Assembly (NCBI GenBank): GCA_902489375.1
Contig: CABTZP010000020.1
Span: 1-16,830 of the forward strand
DNA from: an uncultured Tissierellia bacterium
GTDB lineage: Bacteria; Bacillota; Clostridia; Tissierellales; Peptoniphilaceae
Direction: 5' to 3'
Length of the DNA: 16,830 nucleotides
Positions 6,235-13,350 of the stretch are shown one piece after another. The translations under genes were made by a program, and so were the position numbers. The notes beneath the pieces were generated by a model that made no database searches, was not told the DNA's origin, and was given only the letters and a program-made list of their open reading frames with translations. Within the stretch, counting starts at the first letter, position 1. Each line of letters starts with the position of its first letter.

Positions 6235-8659
6235 CCGGCTCAATGAGCAAGAATTTATTGAAGACTATAAAAAAAATATCCAAACCCTTTATTCCGTTGA
6301 CCTTGTGGATGCGACAGGTTTTGAAAAATATGCCGCCCTCTCCCGGACAGTCATGGATTTGATTGCAAAAGACTGGATCAAAAGTCGAAAGCAGAGCGAA
6401 AAAAGCCGCAAAGAATACTATTTTTCCGCTGAATTTTTGATCGGCCGATCCTTAGGCAGCAATCTGTTAAATCTGGGCATTCTTGAACCGGTCAAAAAAA
6501 TCCTAAAAAAGCTGGACCTGGATCTTGACCTTTTGGAAGATCAGGAAGAAGATGCCGCCCTAGGCAACGGCGGCTTAGGCAGACTGGCCGCCTGCTTTAT
6601 GGATTCGGCGGCATCATTGGGGCTTCCCGTTCAGGGCTATGGCGTTCGCTATTCCCAGGGAATTTTTGAGCAAAAATTTTCCGATGGCTTTCAAAAAGAG
6701 CTGGGGGATGACTGGTTAAAGAAGGGTGATTTTTGGTCCATTCGCAAGGAAACGGATGCCCGAATGGTTCTTTTCCGGGACGAAACGGTTTTGGCCGTTC
6801 CCTATGATATGCCCCTGGTGGGTTACCATAATCACGTCATTAACACCCTCAGGCTTTGGCAGTGTGAACCAGTTGGATCAGGCTTTGACTTTGGCCTTTT
6901 TAACAATTTTCAGTACCGGGAAGCCGTTGACGGGCTAAGCCATGCGGAGGACATCACCCGGGTCCTTTATCCGAATGATAGTCAGCGGGCTGGAAAACTT
7001 CTTCGCCTTAAGCAGCAATATTTCTTTACTTCGGCTTCCGTCCAAGATCTGATCGTTCAATACAAGAAAAATCATCCGGATGATCCTGCCTTTGACCATT
7101 TTGCATCGTATACGGCCATTCAGCTCAACGATACCCACCCTGTCTTAGCCATCCCTGAATTGATGCGGATTTTCATTGATGATGAGAACCTGTCCTGGGA
7201 TAAGGCCTACCAAATCAGCAGCCAGGTTTTTTCTTATACCAATCACACCATTCTCCAAGAAGCCCTGGAAAAGTGGGCTCTTGATCTTGTCGATGAAGTC
7301 AGTCCCCGGATTCTAACCCTGATCAGAGAAATTGATGCGAAGATGATTTCTGACTTAAAAAATCAGGGGATCAAGGAAGAAGAAATTGACCTCTACCGGA
7401 TCATCAAGGATGGTCAGGTGAAGATGGCCTATCTTGCCGTATGGATGTCCGGTTCAGTCAATGGGGTTGCCAGGCTCCACAGCCAAATTTTAAAGGATCA
7501 GACCCTGGCGAACTGGTACCGGATTTTTCCGGATAAATTCAACAATAAAACCAACGGCGTTTCCCCCCGCCGCTGGCTCCAATTTGCGAACCCGGAGCTT
7601 TCTTCCTTTATCAGTGAAAAGCTGGAAGGGGACGAATGGAAAAGAGATCTGGGAAAGCTGGAAGGACTGAAAAAATTTGCGGATGATCCCGCGGTCTTGG
7701 CTGAACTTAGCCAAATCAAAAAAAAGAGAAAAGAAGCGCTTTCCAGCTATATTTTCCAGACCGAAGGCATTTTGGTGGATCCGAATTCTTTTTTTGATAT
7801 TCAGATCAAGCGGCTCCATGAATATAAGCGCCAGCTTTTAAATGTTTTTCACATTCTTTATCTTTACAACCAGCTTAAAAATAATTCCGGGATGGACCTT
7901 GTCCCCCGCACCTTCATTTTTGGCGCAAAGGCAGCTCCCGGCTATTTTAGAGCTAAGGCCATCATCAAATTCATCAATGAGGTTGCCCGCATGGTCAATG
8001 CGGACCGGGACACCCGGGATAAGCTTCGCGTCGTCTTTTTGCAAAATTATCGGGTAACGTCCGCGGAAAAGCTCTTTCCGGCAGCTGACCTTTCCGAGCA
8101 GATTTCCACGGCCGGAAAGGAAGCCTCAGGAACGGGCTGCATGAAGTTTATGATCAATGCCACTCCGACCTTGGGCACCTTTGATGGAGCCAACATCGAA
8201 ATTTTTTCCGCAGCCGGAGAAGAAAACAATTACTGCTTCGGGGCCAGGGTGGAGGAGCTTAACCATATTCAAAACGACTATAATCCCAGGGAGTTCTATT
8301 ACAATGACCAGGAGCTTAAAAATGTCGTTGATTATCTCCTAAGGGACGATCTTCTTTCCGACCGGGGGTCCTTTATGTTTTTGGATATCTACAATTCCCT
8401 GGTCAATCCCCAGGACGGGAGCCGAGGAGATCAATATTACGTCCTCTATGATTTTCGCTCATACGTCGGCGCGCAAAAAAGGATTGACCGAGATTACCGG
8501 GATCCCTGTGGATGGGCGAAAAAGGGGCTGATGAACCTGGCCATGTCCGGGTATTTTTCTTCTGACCGCACGATCCGGGAATATGCGGATGAAATCTGGA
8601 AAATCGCTCCGCTCTCCTTCGCGGGCGAAAGAGCAGACGAAAGCGGAAAAAACCGATAG
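6227..8659 (+). CDS. glgP: Glycogen/maltodextrin phosphorylase (GT35)
   Basis: 810 residues, typical of bacterial phosphorylases. It cleaves terminal alpha-1,4-glucose with inorganic phosphate to give glucose 1-phosphate, using pyridoxal phosphate. Visible family blocks: ALGNGGLGRLAACFMDS (G113 region), IQLNDTHPVLAIPELMR, KTNGVSPRRWL, IKRLHEYKRQLLNV and the cofactor region EASGTGCMKFMINATPTLGT, with the PLP-binding lysine at 640. In most family members that region reads SGTGNMKF and then LNGALT, so Cys639 and the NATPT segment are local departures beside the cofactor. The start codon lies within the last eight bases of malQ, with only a weak SD, so its translation probably depends on malQ. 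glgP versus malP cannot be separated from sequence; no glycogen synthesis gene is in the window. Confidence 0.96.
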   Translation: MNDRLNEQEFIEDYKKNIQTLYSVDLVDATGFEKYAALSRTVMDLIAKDWIKSRKQSEKSRKEYYFSAEFLIGRSLGSNLLNLGILEPVKKILKKLDLDLDLLEDQEEDAALGNGGLGRLAACFMDSAASLGLPVQGYGVRYSQGIFEQKFSDGFQKELGDDWLKKGDFWSIRKETDARMVLFRDETVLAVPYDMPLVGYHNHVINTLRLWQCEPVGSGFDFGLFNNFQYREAVDGLSHAEDITRVLYPNDSQRAGKLLRLKQQYFFTSASVQDLIVQYKKNHPDDPAFDHFASYTAIQLNDTHPVLAIPELMRIFIDDENLSWDKAYQISSQVFSYTNHTILQEALEKWALDLVDEVSPRILTLIREIDAKMISDLKNQGIKEEEIDLYRIIKDGQVKMAYLAVWMSGSVNGVARLHSQILKDQTLANWYRIFPDKFNNKTNGVSPRRWLQFANPELSSFISEKLEGDEWKRDLGKLEGLKKFADDPAVLAELSQIKKKRKEALSSYIFQTEGILVDPNSFFDIQIKRLHEYKRQLLNVFHILYLYNQLKNNSGMDLVPRTFIFGAKAAPGYFRAKAIIKFINEVARMVNADRDTRDKLRVVFLQNYRVTSAEKLFPAADLSEQISTAGKEASGTGCMKFMINATPTLGTFDGANIEIFSAAGEENNYCFGARVEELNHIQNDYNPREFYYNDQELKNVVDYLLRDDLLSDRGSFMFLDIYNSLVNPQDGSRGDQYYVLYDFRSYVGAQKRIDRDYRDPCGWAKKGLMNLAMSGYFSSDRTIREYADEIWKIAPLSFAGERADESGKNR

Positions 8660-8772
8660 AATAAGAGAAAGAAGAGAGCGGAGAAAACTTTTTGTACGAA
8701 AAAAACTCCTCGATTGATCCATCAAAAAAGGGATTCTTTTTTCGGACGAAAAATTCATCAAAAGGAGGATCT

Positions 8773-9627
8773 ATGCTTGTATCGGCAAAGGAAATGCTGC
8801 AAAAGGCCGTAGCCGGCCAATACGCGATCGGTCAATTTAATATTAACAACCTGGAATGGACGAAATCCATTCTTTTGGCGGCCGAAGAAGTGAAAGCTCC
8901 GGTCATTTTAGGGGTTTCTGAAGGCGCCAATACCTATATGACCGGGTATCAGACGGTATCCGCCATGGTCCGGGCCATGGATCAGAGTTTAAGGATTCGC
9001 GTTCCCGTTGCCCTCCATCTGGATCATGGGAAATATGAGGGCGCGAAAGCCTGCATTGAATGCGGTTACACTTCGGTGATGTTTGATGGTTCGAAATTTC
9101 CCTTGGAAGAAAATTTAGAAAAAACCCGGGAGCTGGTTGAGCTGGCTCATCAAAAAGGAATTTCCGTAGAGGCGGAAGTAGGAACCATTGGAGAGGACGC
9201 CACAGGAGGAGAAATCGCGGATCCTTACGCCTGTCGTCAGCTCAAAGACCTGGGGATCGACTTTTTAGCCGCGGGGATCGGAAATATTCATGGGATTTAT
9301 CCGGAAAACTGGCCTGGCCTCCGCTTTGATGCCCTGGAAGCCATTAAGGCGCAAATCGGGGACCTCCCCCTCGTACTCCATGGAGGGACGGGAATTCCCC
9401 AAGATCAGATTCAAAAGGCCATTCGAATGGGCGTCGCGAAAATCAACGTCAATACCGATCTTCAGCTGGTCTTTGCCCAAGCAACCCGAGCGTATATCGA
9501 AGAGGGAAAAGACCAAGAAGGCAAGGGCTTTGACCCAAGAAAGCTGCTTCTTCCCGGCCAGAAAGCCATTGAGGAAAAAGTAAAAGAAACCATTCGCTTA
9601 TTTGGCTCCGAAGGAAAGGGAGAATAA
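8773..9627 (+). CDS. fba: Class II fructose-1,6-bisphosphate aldolase
   Basis: 284 residues from ATG 8773. It splits fructose 1,6-bisphosphate into dihydroxyacetone phosphate and glyceraldehyde 3-phosphate with a zinc ion. The zinc ligands are visible as His85 (in LHLDHGKYEGA, with catalytic Asp84), His173 (in GIGNIHGIYP) and His203 (in LVLHGGTGIP). EAEVGTIGEDATGG and INVNTDLQ are the usual loop and phosphate-binding blocks. The frame is open upstream to 8692, but AAAGGAGGAT at 8761-8770 lies just before ATG 8773 and MLVSAKEMLQKA is the family start. A tagatose-bisphosphate aldolase of the same family is possible, but no tagatose or galactitol genes are near. It is 113 bases after glgP without a convincing terminator and ends at a strong one, so it may close the prmC-to-fba transcript. 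Confidence 0.95.
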   Translation: MLVSAKEMLQKAVAGQYAIGQFNINNLEWTKSILLAAEEVKAPVILGVSEGANTYMTGYQTVSAMVRAMDQSLRIRVPVALHLDHGKYEGAKACIECGYTSVMFDGSKFPLEENLEKTRELVELAHQKGISVEAEVGTIGEDATGGEIADPYACRQLKDLGIDFLAAGIGNIHGIYPENWPGLRFDALEAIKAQIGDLPLVLHGGTGIPQDQIQKAIRMGVAKINVNTDLQLVFAQATRAYIEEGKDQEGKGFDPRKLLLPGQKAIEEKVKETIRLFGSEGKGE

Positions 9628-9687
9628 GCTCCTTACAAAAAGAGCAAAGCAGGCGATTGAAAGGCAAAAAGAATAGGAGAAAGGATG

Positions 9688-9715
9688 AGCCAGGGCATTG
9701 CCCTGGCTTTTTTTT
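9688..9715 (+). terminator. Intrinsic terminator after fba
   Basis: A perfect 9-bp stem (AGCCAGGGC with GCCCTGGCT) around the loop ATT is followed by a run of eight T residues. It ends the prmC-to-fba gene run and precedes the rho promoter. Confidence 0.95.
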
Positions 9716-9753
9716 GAAAAGAGGTTTTTTTTTCATATGCCAGGGAAAAGTTT

Positions 9754-9782
9754 TTCGTTTATCGGAAAAAGTTTGATATACT
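9754..9782 (+). promoter_or_regulatory. Extended -10 promoter of rho
   Basis: TGATATACT contains the extended -10 element TGn followed by TATACT (9777-9782, five of six to consensus). The -35 is weak: TTCGTT at 9754-9759 with 17-bp spacing. A TG extension often compensates for a poor -35. The expected transcript starts near 9789, leaving a leader of about 70 bases before rho. Confidence 0.7.
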
Positions 9783-9861
9783 AAAAAAAGCTATTATTGA
9801 ATCTTATCTTCAGAGAAATCATTTGCTCTTGAACTTGTTTTATATTCATTCGGAGGAACTC

Positions 9862-11367
9862 TTGGAATCTTTTCGCACGATGAAACTGCCGGAGCTTAAA
9901 GAAAAAGCGGCAGCATTAGGACTAAAAAGCGTATACCGATATCGAAAAAAAGAACTGATCGACTGGCTTGAACATCATGCTCAAGAAGAGGAAGAAAGCG
10001 GCTCAGATCAGAAGACGGCGCCGAGTAAAGGCATGGCCCAGCCCCTTGTTCGCGTCGAAAAAGAGGGGGCGGAAGAAGAGGAGCCGGAAGAAGAGGAGCC
10101 GGAAGAAAAGCCTTCTTTCCCAGAGGAGAAAGATAAAAAACCAGCCCTTCTGGAAGAAACTGGGGACCAGGCGGAAAACCGGGAAGAAGCCCCCGAAAAA
10201 CCCTTTGATCCGAAGGTTGAATTTAAGTCATATCCCACCGCCACGGGCTATCTGGAAATCATGAATGACGGATATGGTTTCCTCCGGACGGAAGGCGATG
10301 GAGATAAAAAAGATTATTATATGCCAGCGGCCCATATCCGCCGGTTCGAATTAAAAACTGGCGATATGGTTGAAGGCATTGTCGGAGAAGCCAGGGACCG
10401 GGAAAAGTACGCTCCGATCATCTATCTTAATACGGTTAATGGAACTTCTCCAATGGAATTTAAGCACCGGTCGACCTTTGACAACCTGACGCCGGTCTAT
10501 GCCAATGAAAGAATTCAGCTGGAACAGGGAATGGCCGATGTCTCCAACCGAATCGTCGATCTGGTTGCTCCCATTGGAAAGGGGCAAAGGGGACTGATTG
10601 TCAGTCCGCCCAAAGCGGGAAAAACTACCCTTTTAAAATCCATTGCCCGGTCGGTGGAAGCCAAATATCCCGAAATTTATCTTTTCATCCTTCTTATTGA
10701 TGAAAGACCGGAAGAAGTGACCGACTTTGAATGGTCAGTTAATCAGATGCGCAAATCCGACGATCCGATTCGCACGGAAGTGATCGCCTCTACCTTTGAT
10801 AAAACAGCGCAAAATCACACGATTATTGCCGAGGAACTCCTTGAGCGGGCAAAAAGACTGGTGGAAAGCGGACAGGATGTCATGATTCTTTTGGATTCGT
10901 TGACCAGACTTTCCCGCGCTTATAATATTGTCACGCCACCGTCAGGAAGGACCCTTTCCGGCGGCCTGGATCCGGTTGCCCTTTATCCTCCTAAGGCCTT
11001 TTTCGGAGCGGCCAGAAACATTGATGGGGAAGGGTCTTTGACGATTCTGGCAACCTGCCTCAGAGACACGGGCTCCAGAATGGATGATATGATCTATGAA
11101 GAATTCAAGGGAACAGGAAACATGGAAATTCACCTGAACCGAAATCTTGCTGAGCTTCGCATTTTTCCTGCCATTGATATCTTTGCTTCAGGAACTCGCC
11201 GAGATGACCTGCTCTTAACGGAAGAAGAAGAAAAAACGCTCATTCGGATCCGCCGAGAAGGGCGCCAGCAAAATCCGATTGACACCATGGAGCAATTTGT
11301 TCGCCTGATTAAAAATACAAAAAGCAATAAAGACTTCTGTGAATTGATCTTAAAAAAGCAATTTTAA
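9862..11367 (+). CDS. rho: Transcription termination factor Rho (TTG start)
   Basis: 501 residues from TTG 9862. Rho is a ring-shaped hexameric ATPase that loads on untranslated RNA and pulls polymerase off. The N-terminal helical domain (about 1-40) includes LPELKEKAAALGLKSVYRY. A highly acidic Glu/Pro insert follows (about 68-113), with EEEEP twice. The cold-shock-like RNA-binding domain starts near 129 (MNDGYGFLRTEGDG). The motor domain has Walker A PPKAGKTT (249-256), Walker B VMILLD ending at Asp345, and the conserved SGGLDPVALYPPKAFFGAAR. GGAGG at 9852-9856 is five bases before TTG 9862; the frame is open upstream to a TTG at 9823 without an SD. The acidic insert sits where many Gram-positive Rho proteins carry low-complexity insertions. 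A lipoprotein gene follows after 12 bases. Confidence 0.97.
   Translation: MESFRTMKLPELKEKAAALGLKSVYRYRKKELIDWLEHHAQEEEESGSDQKTAPSKGMAQPLVRVEKEGAEEEEPEEEEPEEKPSFPEEKDKKPALLEETGDQAENREEAPEKPFDPKVEFKSYPTATGYLEIMNDGYGFLRTEGDGDKKDYYMPAAHIRRFELKTGDMVEGIVGEARDREKYAPIIYLNTVNGTSPMEFKHRSTFDNLTPVYANERIQLEQGMADVSNRIVDLVAPIGKGQRGLIVSPPKAGKTTLLKSIARSVEAKYPEIYLFILLIDERPEEVTDFEWSVNQMRKSDDPIRTEVIASTFDKTAQNHTIIAEELLERAKRLVESGQDVMILLDSLTRLSRAYNIVTPPSGRTLSGGLDPVALYPPKAFFGAARNIDGEGSLTILATCLRDTGSRMDDMIYEEFKGTGNMEIHLNRNLAELRIFPAIDIFASGTRRDDLLLTEEEEKTLIRIRREGRQQNPIDTMEQFVRLIKNTKSNKDFCELILKKQF
10072..10101 (+). repeat. 15-bp tandem repeat inside rho
   Basis: GAAGAAGAGGAGCCG is present twice in tandem and in frame, encoding EEEEP-EEEEP, and is followed by the partial copy GAAGAAAAG. 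The unit length is a multiple of three, so copy changes would alter only the length of the acidic insert. Confidence 0.85.
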
Positions 11368-11379
11368 AGGACTTGGCCT

Positions 11380-11766
11380 ATGAAAAAAAATTGGTTTAAG
11401 AAGGCCCTTTTCCTTATCGCTGGCCTTTTTCTTCTCTCTTCCTGCACCCTGCGCGCGCAAAGGTTAAAGCCGGGTACCTATGAGGGATCGGGTCAGGGCT
11501 ATGATCCGGAGATGCTGATTCGCCTGAGCGTTACCATTGATGAAACCGGATCGGTCTACGATTTAAAAATTCTTCAGCATAAGGAAACGCCGGAAATTGG
11601 AGGAAAGGCCCTGGACCAGCTCCGCCAGGAAGCCATTGAGAAAAATGGAGACAAGGTTGATACGGTCTCCGGGGCGACCCGAACCAGCGAGGGCTTTCGC
11701 CAGGCGGTAAAAAATGCCCTGGATGCTTCTCGTCAAGCGGAAAAAGAATCAGGCGAAAACCGCTAG
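11380..11766 (+). CDS. FMN-binding domain lipoprotein
   Basis: 128 residues. A lipoprotein signal ends in LLSSC with the lipidated cysteine at 22. The rest is one FMN_bind domain (about 32-115): GTYEGSGQGYDPE, then a beta segment with LSVTIDE, and the flavinylation motif SGATRT (97-102). In this family ApbE attaches FMN through a phosphodiester bond to the last threonine of that motif, here Thr102; no apbE is in the window. Such lipoproteins carry electrons on the outer face of the membrane, in Rnf/Nqr-like or extracellular electron transfer chains. The partner is not shown here. The start has TAAAGGA eight bases upstream and lies 12 bases after rho, so it is probably co-transcribed with rho. 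No terminator follows before the rplY promoter. The domain call is strong; the redox role is inferred. Confidence 0.88.
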   Translation: MKKNWFKKALFLIAGLFLLSSCTLRAQRLKPGTYEGSGQGYDPEMLIRLSVTIDETGSVYDLKILQHKETPEIGGKALDQLRQEAIEKNGDKVDTVSGATRTSEGFRQAVKNALDASRQAEKESGENR

Positions 11767-11780
11767 GTTCATGTAAAATG

Positions 11781-11809
11781 TTGAAAGATACCCATTGATT
11801 GACTATAAT
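11781..11809 (+). promoter_or_regulatory. Sigma-A promoter of rplY
   Basis: TTGAAA (11781-11786) and a perfect TATAAT (11804-11809) are separated by 17 bp, close to the vegetative consensus. Transcription should begin around 11816, about 29 bases before the rplY start. This is the strongest promoter recognised in the window. Confidence 0.92.
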
Positions 11810-11844
11810 GTGTAATATGTGATTTATTTTTTAAGGAGGAAGTT

Positions 11845-12501
11845 ATGGCCCAGTACAAGCTAACTGTTCAACGTCGTGATGCGCACGGTAAAAACCAAGT
11901 CGACAAACTGAGAGATCAGGGGATCGTGCCAGGCGTTATCTATCATAAAGAAGGTGAAAACGAAAACGTTCAGATCAATGCCCTTGAATTCCGCAAGACC
12001 TATTTGGCCGCCGGATCATCGGCTCTGGTTGATTTGAATCTTGATGGACAAACCCAGACCGTCCTGATTAAAGATGTCCAGATTCATCCCGTAAAGGATC
12101 AGATGCTTCACGTTGATTTCCAGGAAGTTCGGGCAAATGAAAAACTCAAAGTCACCATTCCTGTCGTTCTTCTCGGCCGTGACAATATTCGGGTTCAGCC
12201 CTCCATTCTCTTGCAGCTTCTGGAAGAAGTGGAAGTGGAATGCTTCCCAAGAGATATTCCGCAGACAGCAGATGTGAACGTTGAAGATATGCAAATTGGC
12301 GATGTCGTCACCGTCGCGGACCTTGATATTTCGAGCAATGAAGCCATCCAAATCCTCCTTCCGGCAGAAGAGCCGGTTGCTTCTTTGAGCGAACCCAATA
12401 AGGAAGTGGAAGCTGAAGAAACGGAAGAGGAAGAAGCCTCTGCCGCTGATGTTCCTGAAGTGGGCAAGGAAGAGAAAGAACAGGAAGAGGAAGAAAAGTA
12501 A
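11845..12501 (+). CDS. rplY: 50S ribosomal protein L25, CTC/TL5 type
   Basis: 218 residues, the long form of L25 (general stress protein CTC in Bacillus, TL5 in Thermus) that binds 5S rRNA. The N-terminal L25 domain covers about 1-95, with RDQGIVPGVIYHKEG and HPVKDQMLHVDFQEV; the C-terminal beta domain covers about 100-175, with IPVVLLGRDN and VEVECFPRDIPQTADVNVED. The last 36 residues (183-218) are a Glu-rich tail. AAGGAGGA at 11833-11840 gives a strong SD, and the start MAQYKLTVQRR is the family start. The gene has its own strong vegetative promoter and its own terminator. In Bacillus ctc is under sigma-B; the promoter seen here is of the ordinary vegetative type, so no stress control is implied by it. 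Confidence 0.95.
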   Translation: MAQYKLTVQRRDAHGKNQVDKLRDQGIVPGVIYHKEGENENVQINALEFRKTYLAAGSSALVDLNLDGQTQTVLIKDVQIHPVKDQMLHVDFQEVRANEKLKVTIPVVLLGRDNIRVQPSILLQLLEEVEVECFPRDIPQTADVNVEDMQIGDVVTVADLDISSNEAIQILLPAEEPVASLSEPNKEVEAEETEEEEASAADVPEVGKEEKEQEEEEK

Positions 12502-12527
12502 TCCGTTCAGACCCCGAGACGAAGATC

Positions 12528-12557
12528 AAGGAGGCAGAAATCCCTGCCTCTTTTTTT
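12528..12557 (+). terminator. Intrinsic terminator after rplY
   Basis: GAGGCAG (12531-12537) pairs with CTGCCTC (12544-12550) around AAATCC, extendable by one G-T and further A-T pairs into the following run of seven T residues. It starts 27 bases after the rplY stop. Confidence 0.92.
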
Positions 12558-12627
12558 ATTCAAAAAAATCCCATGAAAATCGACCAATCCCCTTTTGAGC
12601 GACCGAACTTAGTCTTAATGAAGGGGG

Positions 12628-13350
12628 ATGATGTTCAGGAAAGAAAGTTTGAGGATGGTCATGGATGAAAAAACAAAAGAACAAGTCAGCCAGATCGAAG
12701 GATATATCTTTGACCTGGACGGGACATTGATTGATTCGGAAAGAGTAATCGTCGAAGAGGTGCATAAAATCCTTCCCGGCTATGGGATCGGTCCTGAGGA
12801 AATGGATGCCTACACCCAGGCCATGCGGGGACTTAACCACGCCGAAGGACAAAAAGTCTTTCAGCGGTTTTTTGACGGACGGGTCGACTATCAAACCTAC
12901 CAGGAGCTTATCGTAGACCGGGTCAAAAAAAGAATGGATGAGGGGGGCCTTCATCTCCTTCCCGGCGCCCGGGCTATGGTCAACTTCGCGAAGAACCATG
13001 GAAAGATCGCCCTGGCGACCTCCACCCCGGAGGCCCTGGCCAAAAGAAAGCTTCAAGCGGTAGGCCTGGAAGAAGAATTTGACTTTTGCGTCTTTGGCGA
13101 CCATGTCAGGCAGTCGAAACCGGATCCTCAAATTTTTTTCATCGCCGCGTCCGGCCTGAAGCTTCCCCCGGAAAAGCTTCTGATTTTTGAAGATTCCAAC
13201 AACGGGGCAAGGGCTGGTCTTGCCGGGGGCTTTCCCACTTTTTTTATTGAGGATCTGTCCAAACCCCAGCCTGAAGTATTAGAGAAGATTCAGGGGTATT
13301 TTTCTTCGTTAGAAGAAGCGTTGATTTTTTTGGAGGATGTCCTTGACTAA
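12628..13350 (+). CDS. HAD-family phosphatase or phosphoglucomutase-like hydrolase
   Basis: 240 residues from the first ATG. A haloacid dehalogenase-superfamily enzyme, subfamily IA with a helical cap. Motif I is FDLDGTLIDS with nucleophile Asp29 and acid/base Asp31; motif II is ATSTPEAL (Ser132); the motif III lysine is Lys164 in RQSKPDP; motif IV is FEDSNNG (Glu188, Asp189), which binds magnesium. The cap lies at about 40-110. Relatives include beta-phosphoglucomutase and small sugar-phosphate phosphatases; the substrate cannot be assigned. The start is unsure: ATGs at 12628 and 12631 lie too close to a G-rich SD, while ATG 12661 has GAGG six bases upstream and would remove 11 residues before MDEKTK. 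The stop overlaps the mnmA start by eight bases. Confidence 0.88.
   Translation: MMFRKESLRMVMDEKTKEQVSQIEGYIFDLDGTLIDSERVIVEEVHKILPGYGIGPEEMDAYTQAMRGLNHAEGQKVFQRFFDGRVDYQTYQELIVDRVKKRMDEGGLHLLPGARAMVNFAKNHGKIALATSTPEALAKRKLQAVGLEEEFDFCVFGDHVRQSKPDPQIFFIAASGLKLPPEKLLIFEDSNNGARAGLAGGFPTFFIEDLSKPQPEVLEKIQGYFSSLEEALIFLEDVLD

Noticed and set aside
8724..8742. AAAAAAG/CTTTTTT hairpin between glgP and fba as a terminator
   Set aside because: The stem has a single G-C pair and would be too weak to terminate; homopolymer runs in AT-rich DNA give such matches by chance.
8692..8772. 29-residue N-terminal extension of the aldolase
   Set aside because: AAAGGAGGAT immediately before ATG 8773 and the family start point make the extension unlikely to be translated.
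12556..13131. 191-codon open frame on the minus strand over the HAD gene
   Set aside because: Antisense to conserved HAD motifs and extending toward the rplY terminator; no family resemblance.
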